Made by a program: the position numbers and the translations under genes. Positions 61,113-64,000 of a stretch of 64,000 bases of DNA are shown one piece after another. The stretch comes from Parvibaculum sp. (GTDB lineage: Bacteria; Pseudomonadota; Alphaproteobacteria; Parvibaculales; Parvibaculaceae), in contig JARLIS010000044.1 in NCBI GenBank assembly GCA_031291615.1, positions 1 through 64,000 of the forward strand. Reading direction: 5' to 3'. Position 1 is the stretch's first letter; every line of letters begins with the position of its first letter. The notes beneath the pieces are model-generated. The model was not told the origin of the DNA, made no database searches, and worked only from the letters and a program-made list of their open reading frames with translations.

Positions 61113-62273
61113 TTGAAGGAAGTCAGGTTCAGGTCCGTCGCGGAAGTCGCCCAGCGGCTCAATCCTTCTTATCCGGTGTTTCTGGTTTTCCCCGACATTC
61201 TGCGCGCGCGTGCGAAAGCCTTTCTCGAAGGGTTTCCGGGCACTGTGCTTTACGCCGTCAAATGCAATCCGGACGGGCATGTTCTGCGCGCGCTTTATGC
61301 GGCGGGCGTCCGGCATTTCGATACGGCGTCACTGCCCGAGATCGCCAAGATCAATGAACTGTTCCCCGACGCGCATTGCTATTTCAATCACCCGGTGAAG
61401 GCGCGCGGCGCGCTTGAATCGGCGGACGATGTTTATGGAATTGAACATTACGTCGTCGACCACATCTCCGAACTCAACAAGGTGACGGAGATGGTCGGAA
61501 CCGCCATCACCGTCGAGGTGCGGATCGCGACGCCGAAGGGTCATGCGGTTTACGATCTTTCCTCGAAGTTCGGCGCGTCGCATGACGATGCCGTCGCCTT
61601 GCTGAAGGACGCGCATGGGCGCGGCTGCCGGACCGCGATTGCGTTTCATGTCGGCAGTCAATGTCCCGATCCGCTTGCGTTCCGGGTTGCCATGGAAGCG
61701 GCGGCGAAAATTGCGGGAGCCGCCGGCGTGCCCGTCGAATATCTCGATGTTGGGGGCGGATATCCCGTCACCTATGGCGAAGCGGTGCCGCCCATCGAGG
61801 CCTTCTTCGATGTGATCCGGCAGGCCAGGCGCGACTTTGCGCTCGACATGCCGTTGCTCGCCGAGCCGGGACGCGCGCTGGCCGCCGAGGGCTGTTCGGT
61901 GCTGGCGCAGGTGCAGCTTCGCAAGGGCGACAGCCTCTACATCAATGACGGCGTTTACGGTTGCCTTGCGGAGATCCAGCTTGGCGAATTGAAGCCCCCG
62001 GTCCGGGCGATCGCGCATCCGGCAGGCGGCGGGCAGGAGCGGCTGGCAGGACCGAAGAAGACATTCCGCCTATTCGGGCCGACCTGCGACAGCCTCGATC
62101 TCTTCAAGGTGCATTTCGAATTGCCGGAAGGGATCGGCGAGGGCGACTGGATCGAGTTCGGCAGCATGGGCGCCTATTCAATCGGAATGCAGACCGCCTT
62201 CAACGGCTTCTATACGGACACGGTCGTGCAGGTCGACGGGCTTCACGACGAATTCAAGTTCGGCCGTTTGTGA
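61113..62273 (+). CDS. PLP-dependent ornithine/diamino-acid decarboxylase (fold III)
   Basis: A 386-residue enzyme. The PLP Lys is in VLYAVKCNPDGHVLR. Other blocks are FDTASLPEIAKI, CYFNHPVKARGA, AIAFHVGSQC, LDVGGGYP, LAEPGRALAAEGC and FRLFGPTCDSLD (substrate Cys/Asp). These fit the eukaryotic-like ornithine decarboxylase group used for putrescine synthesis, but lysine or other diamino acids are possible. TTG 61113 is used, with GAGGAG a few bases upstream. It follows the dehydrogenase gene closely. Confidence 0.88.
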   Translation: MKEVRFRSVAEVAQRLNPSYPVFLVFPDILRARAKAFLEGFPGTVLYAVKCNPDGHVLRALYAAGVRHFDTASLPEIAKINELFPDAHCYFNHPVKARGALESADDVYGIEHYVVDHISELNKVTEMVGTAITVEVRIATPKGHAVYDLSSKFGASHDDAVALLKDAHGRGCRTAIAFHVGSQCPDPLAFRVAMEAAAKIAGAAGVPVEYLDVGGGYPVTYGEAVPPIEAFFDVIRQARRDFALDMPLLAEPGRALAAEGCSVLAQVQLRKGDSLYINDGVYGCLAEIQLGELKPPVRAIAHPAGGGQERLAGPKKTFRLFGPTCDSLDLFKVHFELPEGIGEGDWIEFGSMGAYSIGMQTAFNGFYTDTVVQVDGLHDEFKFGRL

Positions 62274-62310
62274 TTTTCCGGGCGTTCGCGGAGTGTTCTC
62301 ACGTCAGCTC

Positions 62311-62338
62311 TTGATCTTTATGTTAACATCGATAACAT
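62311..62338 (+). promoter_or_regulatory. Promoter with palindromic operator for the TetR gene
   Basis: TTGATC (62311-62316) and TAACAT (62333-62338) are 16 bases apart. The interval and -10 are overlaid by TGTTAACATCGATAACA (62321-62337), whose ends TGTTA and TAACA are inverted repeats. The layout is that of an autoregulated TetR promoter, with transcription starting near 62345. Confidence 0.55.
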
Positions 62339-62371
62339 TTGTGCCTCGGACAAATGGGGAACGGCGTTAAC

Positions 62372-64000
<1,629 letters not shown>

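Overview
The window is a high-G+C stretch of an alphaproteobacterial chromosome. Gene content and order (gatCAB, dapA-smpB, rpoZ-rsh-pyrE, pdxJ-acpS-lepB-rnc-era-recO-parC, CYP153, polyhydroxybutyrate-type genes) point to the Rhizobiales/Hyphomicrobiales, with a lifestyle resembling Parvibaculum. The genus is inferred from gene content; no search was run.

Layout. 1-9116: the 5' part of pyrB, an AidB-like acyl-CoA dehydrogenase, two transporters, ruvX, the gatCAB amidotransferase operon and a lysine/alanine-rich histone H1-like gene. 9593-12049: a small secreted protein, a glutathione transferase, a Sel1-repeat protein and tesB. 12114-12206: tRNA-Ser(GCU). About 12198-20561: an integrated element of roughly 8.3 kb next to that tRNA. 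It carries an S1/P1 nuclease, a glycine-zipper membrane protein, an XRE regulator, a small phage-type protein, an AlpA / zinc-protein / primase-polymerase-helicase operon, an unknown protein coupled to the integrase, and a P4-type tyrosine integrase. It has no structural or conjugation genes, so it looks like a satellite or P4-like island. A perfect 30-bp inverted repeat built of 9-bp iterations lies just after the primase gene and is a candidate origin or terminator.

20776-34092: catabolic and accessory genes. These are a CYP153 alkane hydroxylase, a 2-oxoglutarate/Fe(II) oxygenase and a formaldehyde-activating-enzyme (Fae) homologue in one direction, then a cyclopropane-synthase-like methyltransferase, an RND efflux pair, a TRIC channel, 3-hydroxybutyrate dehydrogenase with a patatin phospholipase, a metallo-beta-lactamase-fold hydrolase and a BadI homologue. 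34202-34386: a structured leader ahead of a SAM methyltransferase gene. It shows an aptamer-like fold, an intrinsic terminator, an 8-bp antiterminator alternative and a paired Shine-Dalgarno sequence. It was not recognised as a known riboswitch and is one of the two most interesting signals here.

34969-57700: housekeeping genes. They cover cell wall turnover (lytic transglycosylase), lysine/peptidoglycan precursor synthesis (dapA), ribosome rescue (smpB), DNA repair (UDG), folate (folK), the transcription and stringent-response pair rpoZ-rsh, pyrimidine (pyrE), vitamin B6 (pdxJ), ACP activation (acpS), secretion (lepB), RNA processing (rnc, era), recombination (recO), topoisomerase IV (parC), an N-end-rule transferase and the flagellar stator motAB. 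57955-64000: flavin reductase with a MarR regulator, a TonB-like orphan, a hydroxyisobutyrate-dehydrogenase-type enzyme, a PLP decarboxylase, a shortened TetR regulator with its own palindromic operator, hemB, and the first codons of another gene.

Two families of short palindromic intergenic repeats occur (429-533; 2377-2410 and 40782-40970). One of them supplies the stop codon of the uracil-DNA glycosylase gene.
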